From Lysobacterales bacterium (GTDB taxonomy: Bacteria > Pseudomonadota > Gammaproteobacteria > Xanthomonadales > Rhodanobacteraceae), in assembly GCA_021324945.1 (NCBI GenBank), contig JAJPID010000060.1:1-64000 (forward strand): a DNA stretch of 64,000 nucleotides, in the 5' to 3' direction. This document shows positions 29,264 through 39,400 of this stretch, in pieces. Numbering within the stretch: position 1 is the first letter of the stretch; each line of letters begins with the position of its first letter. The notes below the pieces were generated by a model. The model saw only the letters and a list, made by a program, of their open reading frames with translations. It had not been told where the DNA came from and searched no databases. The position numbers were made by a program, and so were the translations under genes.

Positions 29264-29298
29264 CGGTTGGGGTGGCGGTTATGGGTCGTCGGTTGACC
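29264..29298 (+). repeat. short degenerate heptamer tract after tesA
   Basis: Five heptamers CGGTTGG, GGTGGCG, GTTATGG, GTCGTCG, GTTGACC keep a seven-base G rhythm between tesA and the EF-hand gene. It is less regular than the other tracts in the window. Confidence 0.4.
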
Positions 29299-29334
29299 AT
29301 CGTCGATTGATTTCCACGCGACCGATCATCTGCT

Positions 29335-29667
29335 TCATCCCGATGAATTCTCCGCCGGCGTTTGGCTCTGTTGCCGTCGCGCTTTCATGGACTGATGCCA
29401 AGCCCGCCACTCGGTGCGGTCGATGTAACCGTCGTGGTTGGTGTCGATTTCATCGAAGTGGCGCAGGATGCCGGGACGCGATTGCAGTTCGTCGCGACTC
29501 AACATGCCGTCGTGATTGACGTCCAGCGTCCATATCGGCTCATGCCGGCGTGCGGGCGCTGTGGATGGCGGCGCGTCGGCCGAACCAGCGGGAGGAGCCG
29601 ATTGGGCGAACGCGGCCGACGCGCCGCACGACACGAGAATCAGGAAAGCGAGTGGTTTGAAGCGCAT
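29335..29667 (-). CDS. secreted EF-hand calcium-binding protein
   Basis: A 110-residue exported protein with a signal peptide (about 1-21, AFA-QS), a Pro/Ala-rich linker, and two complete 12-residue EF-hand loops, DVNHDGMLSRDE (49-60) and DTNHDGYIDRTE (75-86). All coordinating positions are filled, so calcium binding is likely. Small periplasmic EF-hand proteins are widespread in Xanthomonadales but mostly uncharacterised. It is convergent with tesA and its start faces the two-component operon; the 207-bp gap between them has no clear promoter on either strand. Confidence 0.8.
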   Translation of the reverse strand: MRFKPLAFLILVSCGASAAFAQSAPPAGSADAPPSTAPARRHEPIWTLDVNHDGMLSRDELQSRPGILRHFDEIDTNHDGYIDRTEWRAWHQSMKARRQQSQTPAENSSG

Positions 29668-29874
29668 GGGAATTCCAATTCAGACGCGCAGGGCGCATTC
29701 AATCCATAAACGTGCGCGCGCGGATGCGGTTGACTGCCGGGCGTTCGCTCGCGCAGCGGCTTGCCGCAGAAGAGAAACTTCCCGGATTCACATCCCGCTC
29801 ACCGACCCGGCGGCAGAGTTGCTTTCGCGATGATTGCCGCCGGTTCACCTGTTGTAGCTGCCGAGGAACGTCGC

Positions 29875-30606
29875 ATGAGTGCGCGCGAAGAACAATCCGG
29901 GCTTGTCCTGCTGATCGAGGACAACCGCGGTATTGCCGAGATGATCGGCGAATTCCTGGAACGCCGCGGTTATTCGGTGGATTACGCCGCCGATGGCGTC
30001 ACTGGCCTGCACCTCGCGGTGTCGGGCAGCTTCGACGTGGTGGTGCTGGATCTGATGCTGCCCGGCATGGACGGCCTGGACGTCTGCCGCAAGCTGCGCA
30101 GCGAGGCCAAGAAATCCACACCGGTGCTGATGCTCACCGCGCGAGACACGCTGGAAGACAAGCTGATCGGCCTGGACGCGGGCGCTGATGATTATCTGGT
30201 GAAACCTTTCGAGCCGCGCGAGCTGGAAGCGCGCGTGCGCGCGCTGATCCGTCGCGACCGTCGGCAGGTTTCCGCCGAAGTGTTGAAGGTCGGCGATCTC
30301 ACGCTCGACACCGCCACGCTGCGGTTGACGCGAAACGGCGAGGAATTGCAGGTTTCGCCCATCGGCCTGAAGCTGCTCACCATCCTGATGCGCGAATCGC
30401 CGCGCGTGGTCAGCCGGCGCGACATCGAACGGGAAATCTGGGGCGATACGTTGCCCGACTCCGACACCCTGCGCTCTCATTTGTACAACTTGCGCAAGGT
30501 AATCGACAAGCCGTTCAAGCGGCCGTTGCTGCACACCATCCACAGCGCGGGGTACCGGCTGGCCGATCTCGATGCCGAGATCGGCGCCACTGCAAGACAG
30601 GCCTGA
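29875..30606 (+). CDS. OmpR-family response regulator
   Basis: A 243-residue DNA-binding regulator. The receiver domain has acidic residues in IEDN, phospho-acceptor Asp59 in VVVLDLMLPG, and the lysine in LVKPF; the C-terminal winged helix (about 140-230) includes GLKLLTILMRESPRVVSRRDI and YNLRKVIDKPF. The ATG at 29875 follows GAGGAAC (29863-29869); an upstream in-frame ATG at 29761 lies in the leader. It is three bases from the kinase gene. Target genes cannot be told; the divergent EF-hand gene is a candidate. Confidence 0.9.
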   Translation: MSAREEQSGLVLLIEDNRGIAEMIGEFLERRGYSVDYAADGVTGLHLAVSGSFDVVVLDLMLPGMDGLDVCRKLRSEAKKSTPVLMLTARDTLEDKLIGLDAGADDYLVKPFEPRELEARVRALIRRDRRQVSAEVLKVGDLTLDTATLRLTRNGEELQVSPIGLKLLTILMRESPRVVSRRDIEREIWGDTLPDSDTLRSHLYNLRKVIDKPFKRPLLHTIHSAGYRLADLDAEIGATARQA

Positions 30607-30609
30607 ACC

Positions 30610-31509
30610 ATGCGTCGCCAACCTCTCTTCACGCGGCGGCGCAGACCGATCGCTCACCGCGTGCTGCGACGGCTGCCTTCTCCCGTGGTGGCGTTGGCGC
30701 AGGCGATGCGGGACTGGGATCCCACGCATCCTGATGCGCACACGATCGACTCCGCGAACTTCGCCTACAGCGACGGCGACGTCGCGACGCTGGTGCATGC
30801 GTTCCGCAATCTCGCGCTGCGCCTGCAGGCGTTCGTCGAGCGCGAGCGCAATTTCACCCGCGACGCCAGTCATGAGTTGCGCACGCCGCTGACGATTATC
30901 AAGGTGGCTGCTGACGTGCTGGCGGACGAGGCCGGTCTCAGCCCTTTCGCACAGCGTTCGCTGACGCGCATCCGCCGCTCGGTGCGCGAAATGGAGGCTT
31001 TGATCGAGACTTTCCTGGTGCTGGCACGCGAGTCCGACACCGGCCTGCCCGAAGAGGATTTCCTGATCAACGACGTGGTGCGCGAGGAAGTGGAGCGCTA
31101 TCGCGATCTGCTCGGCAACAAACCGATCGAATTGAAACTGGAGGAAGGCGAACGTTTTGCACTGCACGCGCCGCCGCGCGTATGCGCGGTGGTCGTCGGC
31201 AACCTGATCCGCAGCGCCTGCATGTACACGGAACAAGGCCAGATCGTGGTGCGCGTCCAGGACGGCAGCGTTCGCGTGGCCGATACCGGCACGGGCGTGG
31301 ATGGCCAATCGCCGGCTCGCGACGGCCAGCCGCTGCGGTATCCGGGCCGCGGCGACGCCCGTGGCATCGGCCTCGCGATCGTGCTCCGCATCGCTGATCG
31401 TTTCGGCTGGCCGGTGCAACTGGACAGCGCGCCAGGTCGCGGCACGGTCGTGACGTTGAATTTCCCGGCGGCCGCCGTGGCGAGCAACGCACTGCCGCAG
31501 CACGTTTGA
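30610..31509 (+). CDS. sensor histidine kinase lacking a membrane sensor region
   Basis: A 299-residue HisKA/HATPase kinase, partner of the regulator upstream. It has a HAMP-like segment (about 20-75), the phospho-acceptor His88 in RDASHELRTPL, and an ATPase domain with DTGTG (225-229) and GIGLAIV (252-258). The N-box reads NLIRSA, keeping the first Asn (198) but not the usual second one. No membrane helix or periplasmic domain is present: an Arg-rich start (residues 1-21) runs straight into the HAMP-like part. Relatives are normally over 400 residues, so an in-frame loss of the sensor is likely, or the kinase works in the cytoplasm. Confidence 0.85.
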   Translation: MRRQPLFTRRRRPIAHRVLRRLPSPVVALAQAMRDWDPTHPDAHTIDSANFAYSDGDVATLVHAFRNLALRLQAFVERERNFTRDASHELRTPLTIIKVAADVLADEAGLSPFAQRSLTRIRRSVREMEALIETFLVLARESDTGLPEEDFLINDVVREEVERYRDLLGNKPIELKLEEGERFALHAPPRVCAVVVGNLIRSACMYTEQGQIVVRVQDGSVRVADTGTGVDGQSPARDGQPLRYPGRGDARGIGLAIVLRIADRFGWPVQLDSAPGRGTVVTLNFPAAAVASNALPQHV

Positions 31510-31572
31510 ACGATTGCGAAGAGCGTGCGCAGGCCTTGGCGGATCAAGGTGAGGCTTGTGAGTTCGTGCGCG

Positions 31573-32100
31573 TCAATGTGTCGCGTTCAACAGCGGTGTC
31601 ACGATTCGCTCCAGCCGTTCGCGTGTCCACACCGGGTTCTTGTCGCGCCAGCCGTCGTCGGCGAGGTTGCCGTTGCGGTCGATGGTGAAGTTCACGGGCA
31701 GATGCCAGATGCGACCGTAGCCCGGCACGTGCGGATCGCCAAGCAGCCCGACCGGGAAACTCAAACGTTTCGCGGTCGCGCGCACTTCTTCCATCTTGTC
31801 CTGCGTGTCCAGGCTGAAACCCAGCACCACCAGGCCAGCGCGTGCGTGTTGCTGCGCGTAACGCGACAGCAGCGGCAATTCCTCGCGGCACGGTGCGCAC
31901 CACGTTGCCCAAAAAGTGAGGATCACCACCTTGCCGCGCAGATCGCGCGTGTCGATGCGCTTTCCATCCAGCGTCGTCAGCGCGATCGGCGGTGCGGGCG
32001 CGCCGAGTGCGAGATCGTTTTTCGCGTGCGCGAACGGCGCGCCCGCGCAAGTCAGCACGAGGGCGAGCAATGCCGAAGCGCACCGCTTCGACATTTGCAT
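31573..32100 (-). CDS. TlpA-family thioredoxin-like protein
   Basis: A 175-residue exported thiol-disulfide protein. A signal peptide (about 1-26, ending AHA) precedes a TlpA/AhpC-TSA type fold with the redox motif FWATWCAPC (Cys68 and Cys71) and a cis-proline segment [10 protein letters not shown]. The start ATG at 32100 overlaps the stop of the upstream outer-membrane gene (ATGA), so the two are co-translated. It likely reduces or delivers to that partner, whose mature N-terminus has three cysteines. Substrate is inferred from context only. Confidence 0.82.
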   Translation of the reverse strand: MQMSKRCASALLALVLTCAGAPFAHAKNDLALGAPAPPIALTTLDGKRIDTRDLRGKVVILTFWATWCAPCREELPLLSRYAQQHARAGLVVLGFSLDTQDKMEEVRATAKRLSFPVGLLGDPHVPGYGRIWHLPVNFTIDRNGNLADDGWRDKNPVWTRERLERIVTPLLNATH

Positions 32101-33152
32101 CACAAGGCCACGCTCAGACCCAGCGTCACCGCCCAGTGCGGAAACAACTGATAGCCTTCCAGACGGCTGTACACCGGCACCTGCGCGAAACCGTAGGCTT
32201 GCAGATTCTGGCGCAGGCTCACGCTGATGCCGGGGCTCAGGTACGCGACCGTGCCGGCGGTGTCGGCCCGGTCGGCCAGCGCGCCCTGATCGGCGCTCTT
32301 GCGCAGCAGGTTCAACTGCAATTGCGGCACCCAATTCGCATGCGCTTCATAACGCAGGCCGATGTTCATCGTGATCTGATTGCCGGGACGGAAATCGACG
32401 CCTGGCATATCCATCCGGTGCGAAACCGCGGCTTGGAATTGTCCATTGGCGAACGCATCGAAATCCTGGCTGATCGGTTGATACCAATACGCACCAACGA
32501 TCGCATCGGTACTGCCTGTGCCGGCCTGCAGACTCGCATCCAGCGCCTGCCCGCGCAGCGGCCCGCTCTGGAAAAACACCGGATCACCGGCGATCGCGCC
32601 ATCGTCGTTCTCACCGCCGTAGCGGCCGGTCGGCAGTTTCACGCCGGCGATCACGCCGAAATTGCGCGTCGGCAGGAAGCCCTGATAAGCGGCCAACAAT
32701 TTCACGTCGCCGATGCCGGAGACGTGCGCGCCGCTGATGTTCTGCGGCGAGACGTCGTCAGGCTGAAACGGCGGCGCGAAGGAGCCATAAGTAGTGTGAT
32801 CGCGGCGCACGTAAGGCGCCAGCAGAGAGAAGCTCCAGTCCGCATCCGGATGCCATGACATCATCAGATTGATGTAGCGGTTGCGCGTATCGCGTTCGAT
32901 TTCGCTGGCATCGGCGGCAGGATCGGCAGGCCGGTCGATCACCTGTTGCGCTCCGACCGCGCCATCGCCGCTGCGCAATTCGTCCTGATCGAGATAGACG
33001 TATTCGAGATTGACGCGCCAGCCTTGTTGCGCGGAATAGCCGGTTGCCGCATCCGTGCTCAAGGTGCAGCCGCAGGTCGCGCAGGCGAACGAAAGGGATG
33101 GAAGCAGGAAGGCCGGCAACGCGCCGGCGATTCCCGAAATGAGTTTGCGCAC
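32100..33152 (-). CDS. putative outer-membrane beta-barrel protein with N-terminal CxxCxC
   Basis: A 350-residue exported protein. A signal peptide (about 1-23) is followed at once by CATCGC (Cys24, Cys27, Cys29) and then alternating amphipathic strands with many aromatic residues, ending in a strand of the type ALGLSVAL, consistent with an outer-membrane barrel. It starts with GTG at 33152. The downstream TlpA gene overlaps it. I know of similar uncharacterised proteins in proteobacteria but no established function; a role in metal or redox chemistry at the outer membrane is inference. A possible minus-strand -10, TACAAT, is at 33183-33188. Confidence 0.6.
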   Translation of the reverse strand: MRKLISGIAGALPAFLLPSLSFACATCGCTLSTDAATGYSAQQGWRVNLEYVYLDQDELRSGDGAVGAQQVIDRPADPAADASEIERDTRNRYINLMMSWHPDADWSFSLLAPYVRRDHTTYGSFAPPFQPDDVSPQNISGAHVSGIGDVKLLAAYQGFLPTRNFGVIAGVKLPTGRYGGENDDGAIAGDPVFFQSGPLRGQALDASLQAGTGSTDAIVGAYWYQPISQDFDAFANGQFQAAVSHRMDMPGVDFRPGNQITMNIGLRYEAHANWVPQLQLNLLRKSADQGALADRADTAGTVAYLSPGISVSLRQNLQAYGFAQVPVYSRLEGYQLFPHWAVTLGLSVAL

Positions 33153-33253
33153 ACAGGCACCGCGGTTGAAAACGAATCGAATATTGTAACGTGCAGTTCG
33201 TGCCGCTCCGATGACAGGATCGGAAAGAGCTGCAGTTCATTCCGGCGGCGGGT

Positions 33254-36200
33254 TCATACGGCGGGTGCGTTGCGTTGCAGGCGCCGCTGCGCCTTGCGTT
33301 CGCGCCGTCGCGCGGCCATGCGCGCGAACACCAGATACAACGCGGGCGTGGAGAGCAGCGTCAACGATTGCGAAACGACCAGGCCGCCCAGCATCGCGAT
33401 GCCGAGTGGCCGGCGTAGTTCCGCGCCGGTGCCGATGCCGATCGCCAGCGGCAGCGCGGCGAGGATCGCCACCATCGTGGTCATCATGATCGGACGGAAA
33501 CGTACCAGGCAGGCGTCGCGGATGGCTTCCAGCGGCGGTTTGCCGGAACGCTCCTCCACCAGCGCGAAATCGATCATCATGATTGCGTTCTTCTTGACCA
33601 GGCCGATCAGCAGCACCAGCGCCATGTCCGCGACCACCGACAATTCAGTGTTGGTGAGCACCAGTGCCAACAGCGCGCCGACACCCGCGGACGGCAGCGT
33701 CGAGAGGATGGTTACTGGATGGATCAGGCTTTCATAGAGCATGCCGAGCACGATGTACACCGCGATGATTGCCCCCAAGATCAGCAGCGGCATGTCGCCC
33801 TGCTGTTGCTGGAAGCGGCGGAAATCGCCGCCCAGGCTCAGCGAGATGTCGCCGGGCATGCGCATCCCGGCGATGGTCTTGTTGATCTCGCTCATCGCCT
33901 GACCCATGCTGATGCCCGGCGCGAGATTGAAACTCAGATCCATCACCGTGAACTGGTTTTCATGGCTGATCTGCGAGGGCGCGAGTCCCGGTTCCTGATG
34001 CGCGATCGCGGCCAGCGGAACCGATGTGCCGCTGGCGGTATGGATGTAGAGGCGGTTGAGGGCAGCGGGCGTCGCCGACTCGCTCGGCAGCGCGGTCAGC
34101 ACCACCGCGTACTGGTTGATGTCGGAATAGATGGTCGAGATCTGCCGCTGGCCGAATGCGTTGTAGAGCGCGTCGTCCACCGCGGCCACCGAGACACCTA
34201 GCGCGGCGGCCTTGTCGCGGTCCACCACTACGTTCTGCAGCAGGCCGGCTTCATCCACATCGGAACCGACGTCGCGGAACATCGGATCCTTCTGCAATTG
34301 CGCTTGCAGTTTCGGCAGCCACTCTTCCAGTTCCGCGAGGTCGTTGCCCTTCAGCGACACCTGATACTGCGCGCCCTGATTGCTGCCGCCGCCGCCGCTC
34401 GGCAGATCCTGGTGTGCGCGCAGGCGCAGATTCAGATCCGGATATTTGGCGGCCTTGGCGGAAAGCCGCGCCAGCACGTCCTGCGTGGATTCGGAGCGTC
34501 CCTGCCCGAGCGGTTTCAACTGGATGCTGTAGCGGCTGGCCGTGCCGTGCCACGAACTTCCGATCGAGGAACCGACGTCTTCCACCGCGGGGTCGGCGCG
34601 TAGCATCGCCAGCAGGCGTTCCTCGCGTTTTTCCAGATCGGAAAACGAGGGCGTGCTGCCGCCGGTCGCGTAGCCGACGATCAGCCCGGTATCCTGCGGA
34701 GGGAAGAAACCGGCCTTCACCATCCCGAACAGGAAATACGTGATCACGACCAGCACCAGCGGCATCAGCGCGAACACGCGCGGGTGACGCAGCGTCACGT
34801 TCAATGCGCGTCGGTAGAGTCCGAGCATGCCCGCATGCACGCGATCCAGCACCCGGCCGATGGGCGAAACCCCGGCGCGCTCGGGTTGGGGCGAGAGGAA
34901 CACGCCGCACAGCGAGGGCGTGAGCGTCAGCGATACCACCGCCGACACCGCGATCGCGGAAGCCAGTACCACCGTGAATTCGCGGAAGAACATGCCGATT
35001 ATGCCGGAAGCGAACAGCAGCGGCAGGAAAACCGCGATCAGTGACAGGGTGATCGCGACGATGGTGAAGCCAATCTCGCGAGCGCCGTTCAAGGTCGCCT
35101 GCAGTCGGTTCTGGCCTTCATCGATGTGCCGGATGATGTTCTCGATCACCACGATCGCATCGTCCACCACAAAGCCGATCGCGATCACCAGCGCCAGCAG
35201 CGAAAGATTGTCCAGCGTGTAATCCATCACGTACATCACGATGAACGCGCCGGCCAGCGACATCGGCACTGCCAGCGCCGCGATCACGGTCGGCGCCAGC
35301 CGGCGCAGGAACAGCGCCATGGTGAGCACCACCATCGCGAGGCTGATCAGCAGAGTAATCTGCACATCGTTGACGGACGCGCGCACGGTCGGCGTGCCGT
35401 CGAAATAGGGCGTAAGTTGCGTGCCGGGCGGCAGCAGCGCGCGCAGCCGCGGCAACTCGGCCTTGATCGCGTCCACCGTGGTGATGATGTTGGCGTCGGC
35501 GCGCTTGTACACATCCATCTCGATCGCGCGCTTGCCGTTGAACCATGCCGCCTGATAGCTGTCTTCGGCGCCTTGGTAGACATGCGCGATGTCGCGCAGG
35601 TAGATCGGCGTGCCGTTGCGCACCGCGACCACGAGATTGGCGAAATCCTCCGGCGTGTGCAGCTGGTCGTTCGCCGTCACCGCCATCGTGTTGTGGCCGT
35701 TCGAGATGAACCCCAGTGGCGAAGTGACGTTGGCGGCTGTCAGCGCGTTGCGCAGATCGTTCGACGACAAGCCCATCGCGTCCAGCGCGTGCAGATCGAC
35801 GTCGACGCGGATCGCCGGCTGCGCGCTGCCCGACACTTCCACCGAGGCGACGCCAGGCAGTTGCGACATGCGCGGCTGCAGCAGGGTCTGCGCGTCGTCG
35901 AACAGCGAAGACAGCGGTTGCGTGTCGGAGGTGAGCGCGAACTGGATGATCGGATCGTCGTTGGGATTGGCCTTCTGATATGTCGGCGGTTGCGGCAGGC
36001 CCGCGGGCAGATCCGGCGCGGCCGCATTGATGGCCGCCTGCACTTCGCGCGCGGCCGCATCCACGTCCACGCCGCCCTGGAAGAGAAGGATCACCGTGGC
36101 GCGTCCATCCGAGGAGTTGGAGCGCATGGTGTCGATGCCGGGAATCTGTCCCAGATGCCGCTCCAGCGGCGCGGCTACGGTCGCCGCCATCGTGCTGGCA

Positions 36201-36364
36201 TCCGCGCCCGGTTCGCTGGCGGAAATGAAGATCGCCGGAAACGCGATCTGTGGCAGCGCGCTGATGCCCAGCAGTAAATAACAGATCAGTCCGGTCACGA
36301 ATACGCCCGCCGCCAGCAGAGACGTGCCGATCGGGCGCTTGATGAAGGGCGTGGAGAGGCTCAT
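33254..36364 (-). CDS. RND efflux permease, MdtC-like
   Basis: A 1036-residue inner-membrane drug:proton antiporter of the HAE1/MdtBC type. It has the N-terminal helix after PFIKRPI, two large periplasmic loops, twelve membrane segments, the proton-relay aspartates in GFVVDDAIVVIENI (helix 4) and the lysine in GLVKKNAIMMIDFA (helix 10). In the minus-strand operon it is the last gene, after the adaptor, a VOC gene and an MdtB-like permease, which suggests an MdtBC-like mixed trimer. No outer-membrane channel gene is next to it. Confidence 0.9.
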   Translation of the reverse strand: MSLSTPFIKRPIGTSLLAAGVFVTGLICYLLLGISALPQIAFPAIFISASEPGADASTMAATVAAPLERHLGQIPGIDTMRSNSSDGRATVILLFQGGVDVDAAAREVQAAINAAAPDLPAGLPQPPTYQKANPNDDPIIQFALTSDTQPLSSLFDDAQTLLQPRMSQLPGVASVEVSGSAQPAIRVDVDLHALDAMGLSSNDLRNALTAANVTSPLGFISNGHNTMAVTANDQLHTPEDFANLVVAVRNGTPIYLRDIAHVYQGAEDSYQAAWFNGKRAIEMDVYKRADANIITTVDAIKAELPRLRALLPPGTQLTPYFDGTPTVRASVNDVQITLLISLAMVVLTMALFLRRLAPTVIAALAVPMSLAGAFIVMYVMDYTLDNLSLLALVIAIGFVVDDAIVVIENIIRHIDEGQNRLQATLNGAREIGFTIVAITLSLIAVFLPLLFASGIIGMFFREFTVVLASAIAVSAVVSLTLTPSLCGVFLSPQPERAGVSPIGRVLDRVHAGMLGLYRRALNVTLRHPRVFALMPLVLVVITYFLFGMVKAGFFPPQDTGLIVGYATGGSTPSFSDLEKREERLLAMLRADPAVEDVGSSIGSSWHGTASRYSIQLKPLGQGRSESTQDVLARLSAKAAKYPDLNLRLRAHQDLPSGGGGSNQGAQYQVSLKGNDLAELEEWLPKLQAQLQKDPMFRDVGSDVDEAGLLQNVVVDRDKAAALGVSVAAVDDALYNAFGQRQISTIYSDINQYAVVLTALPSESATPAALNRLYIHTASGTSVPLAAIAHQEPGLAPSQISHENQFTVMDLSFNLAPGISMGQAMSEINKTIAGMRMPGDISLSLGGDFRRFQQQQGDMPLLILGAIIAVYIVLGMLYESLIHPVTILSTLPSAGVGALLALVLTNTELSVVADMALVLLIGLVKKNAIMMIDFALVEERSGKPPLEAIRDACLVRFRPIMMTTMVAILAALPLAIGIGTGAELRRPLGIAMLGGLVVSQSLTLLSTPALYLVFARMAARRRERKAQRRLQRNAPAV

Positions 36365-36377
36365 GACGGGGCGGGAA

Positions 36378-36454
36378 CGAGGCGCGAGGGGCGAGGGCGC
36401 TCCGGACCGGAAGTTTCGATTTTTGCGCCCTCGCTACTCATCGCTCAGCCCTCG
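36378..36454. repeat. two heptamer arrays between and into the RND genes
   Basis: CGAGGCG, CGAGGGG, CGAGGGC are contiguous at 36378-36398. On the same strand, GCCCTCG, CTACTCA, TCGCTCA, GCCCTCG are contiguous at 36427-36454, i.e. CGAGGGC on the minus strand at both ends. The second array covers the last codons and TGA stop (36445-36447) of the MdtB-like gene. Confidence 0.7.
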
Positions 36455-39400
36455 TGGGCGATTCGCGGAGCATGGCGATTGCGCCGTTCGGTGATCCAAT
36501 CGTGGAACCTTTCCATGTACAGATAGATCACCGGCGTGGTGTACAGCGTCACGAGCTGCGAGAGCAGCAGGCCGCCGACGATGGAGACGCCCAGCGGCCG
36601 GCGCAATTCCGAACCGATGCCGCTGCCGAGCGCCAGCGGCAAGGCGCCCAGCAGCGCTGCCATCGTGGTCATCATGATCGGACGGAAACGCAGCAGACAC
36701 GCGCGGCGGATCGCGTCGTGCGGGTTCAGGCCTTCGCGCTGCGCGGTGATCGCGAAGTCGATCATCATGATCGCGTTCTTCTTGACGATGCCGATCAACA
36801 GCACGATGCCGACGATGCCGTCCACCGACAGGCTCATGCCGCACAGCATCAGCGCGAGCAGCGCGCCCACGCCGGCCGGGGGCAGCGTCGAAATGATCGT
36901 GGCCGGATGGATGTAACTCTCATACAGCACCCCCAGCACGATGTAGATGACCACCACTGCCGCGAGGATCAGCAGTAGTTCGTTGCCGAGCGACGAGGAA
37001 AATTCCGCTGCCGCGCCGACGAAATCGCCGCGCACCTGCGGCGGGAGGTTCAACTTCGTCACCTCCTGGTTGATCGCCTTCACCGCCTGCGACAGCGAGT
37101 AACCCGGCGCCAGGTTGAACGAGATCGTGATCGCCGGAAGCTGATTCTGATGGCTGACCACCAGCGGCGCGCTGGTGACGGTCGCGGTGGCGAGCGTGGA
37201 GAGCGGCACGGTGCTGCCGCTGCCGATCGGGATGCCGACGTTGCTCTGGCCCACGCCGGTGGTGGTCGAGGAGTTGGCGGACTTGGTCTGTCCCAGGCTC
37301 GTCGCGTTGCTGCCAGTCAGCGCGCCCGACGCACCGTTGCTGCGCACGCTCAGGATGTTCATCAGGTCCGAGCGGGTGCGGAATTGCGGTGCCACTTCCA
37401 GCACCACGCGATACTGGTTCAACTGCGTGAAGATCATCGATATCTGCCGCTGGCCGAAGGCGTCGTAAAGCGTGTCGTCGATGGTCTGCATTGGCACGCC
37501 GAGACGGCTGGCCGCGTCGCGGTCGATCTGCAGGTTCAGGGCATCGCCGCTGTCGGCGAGATTGTTGTCGACATCCGCGAGCTCCGGCCGCTGCCGCAGC
37601 GCCTGCGTCAGTTGCGTGGCGTAGCCGGAGAGTTCTTGCGCATTCACGTCCGAGAGCGTGTACTGATATTCCGTCGGCGCCACGCGCGTGTCGAGCGTGA
37701 TGTCCTGCACCGGCTTCAGGTACAGGGCGACGCCCGGAATCTGCGCCACCGCACGTTGCAGCCGCGGCAGGATTTGATCGAGGCTGCCGCGCTGGCCTCG
37801 ATCCTTCAACACTATGCTCAACTGCCCCTGATTCAGAGTGGGATTGATCGAACCCGCGCCCACGAACGCCGCCACGCCCGCGATGGAGGGATCGGCACGG
37901 ATCGCGTCCGCCACCTGCTCCGTGAGATTCTCCATTGCCGGGAAGGCGATGTTGTCGTCGGCCTGCACCACGCCGGTGATCAGGCCAGTGTCCTGCTCCG
38001 GCAGCAGGCCCTTGGGAATCGCGATGTACAGCAGAATCGTGGCGATTACCGAAAGCGTGGCGAACAGCATGATCAGCCGTCTGCGCGCCAGAGCCCAATC
38101 CAGCGTGCGCTCGTATACGCCGAGCATGCGGTTGAACAGCGTGGGCTTGCCGTGCGCGCGCTCGGCATCATCCACGGGCACCGAGCCGCGATCGAGCAAG
38201 TATGCGCACATCATCGGCGTCAGCGTCAGCGACACCAGCATGGAAATCGCGACCGCGATCGTCAGCACCCACGCGAACTCGTGGAACAGCCGCCCGGTCA
38301 CGCCCGGCATCAGCAGCAGCGGCAGGAATACCGCGATCAAGGACACCGTCAACGACACCACAGTGAAGCCAATTTCGCGCGCACCGATTTCCGCCGCGGT
38401 CTTCGAATCCTTGCCCTGCTCGATGTAGCGCACGATGTTCTCGATCATCACGATCGCGTCGTCCACCACGAAACCGGTCGCCACAGTCAGCGCCATCAGC
38501 GAGAGGTTGTCGAGCGAGAAACCCGCGAACGACATCACCGCGAAGGTGCCGAGCAGCGACAGCGGCACCGCGACCGAAGGGATCACCGTCGCCCAAAGCC
38601 GGCGCAGGAAGACGAAGATCACCGCGATCACCAGGAACACGGTGAGCAGCAGGGTGAACTCGACATCGCGCACCGAGGCGCGGATGGTGACGGTGCGATC
38701 GGCGAACACGTCCAGATGCACATCGGCCGGCAGCACCGCACGCAAAGAAGGCAGCGCCTGCTGGATCTGCGCCACGGTGTTGACGATGTTGGCGCCGGGT
38801 TGCCGGCGGATGTCCAGCAGTACGGCGGGCTTGCCGTTGGCCCAGGCGGCGAGCTGGTCGTTCTCCACGCCGTCGATCACCTGGGCCACGTCGGACAGCC
38901 GCACCGGCGCGCCGTTCTTGTAGTTGATGATGGTGCTGGCGTACTGCTGCGCGTTCTGCAACTGGTCGTTGGTGCCGATCGAATAGGTCTGCACCGCGCC
39001 GTTCAACGTGCCTTTCGCGGCATTGACGTTCGCCTGCGTCAACGCGCTGCGCACGTCCTCCAGCGTCAGGCCAAGATTGGCGAGCTTGGCGGGATCGACC
39101 TGCACGCGCACCGCCGGACGCACGTTGCCGGCAATCGACACCAGGCCCACGCCGGGAACCTGCGAGAGTTTCTGCGCGATGATCGAATCGGCGTAATCGT
39201 TGACGTCGCGCAGCGGACGGCTGTCGGAAGACAACACCAGCGTCAGGATGGGAGCGTCAGCCGGATTGACGCGGTTGTAGACAGGCGGATAGGGCAGGCT
39301 GCTCGGCAGGCGCGCCGCGCGCAGGGCGGATTGCACGTCCTGCGCGGCGATATCGATGTCGCGATCCATCGCGAACTGCAGCACGATCGTGGAAAGCCCC

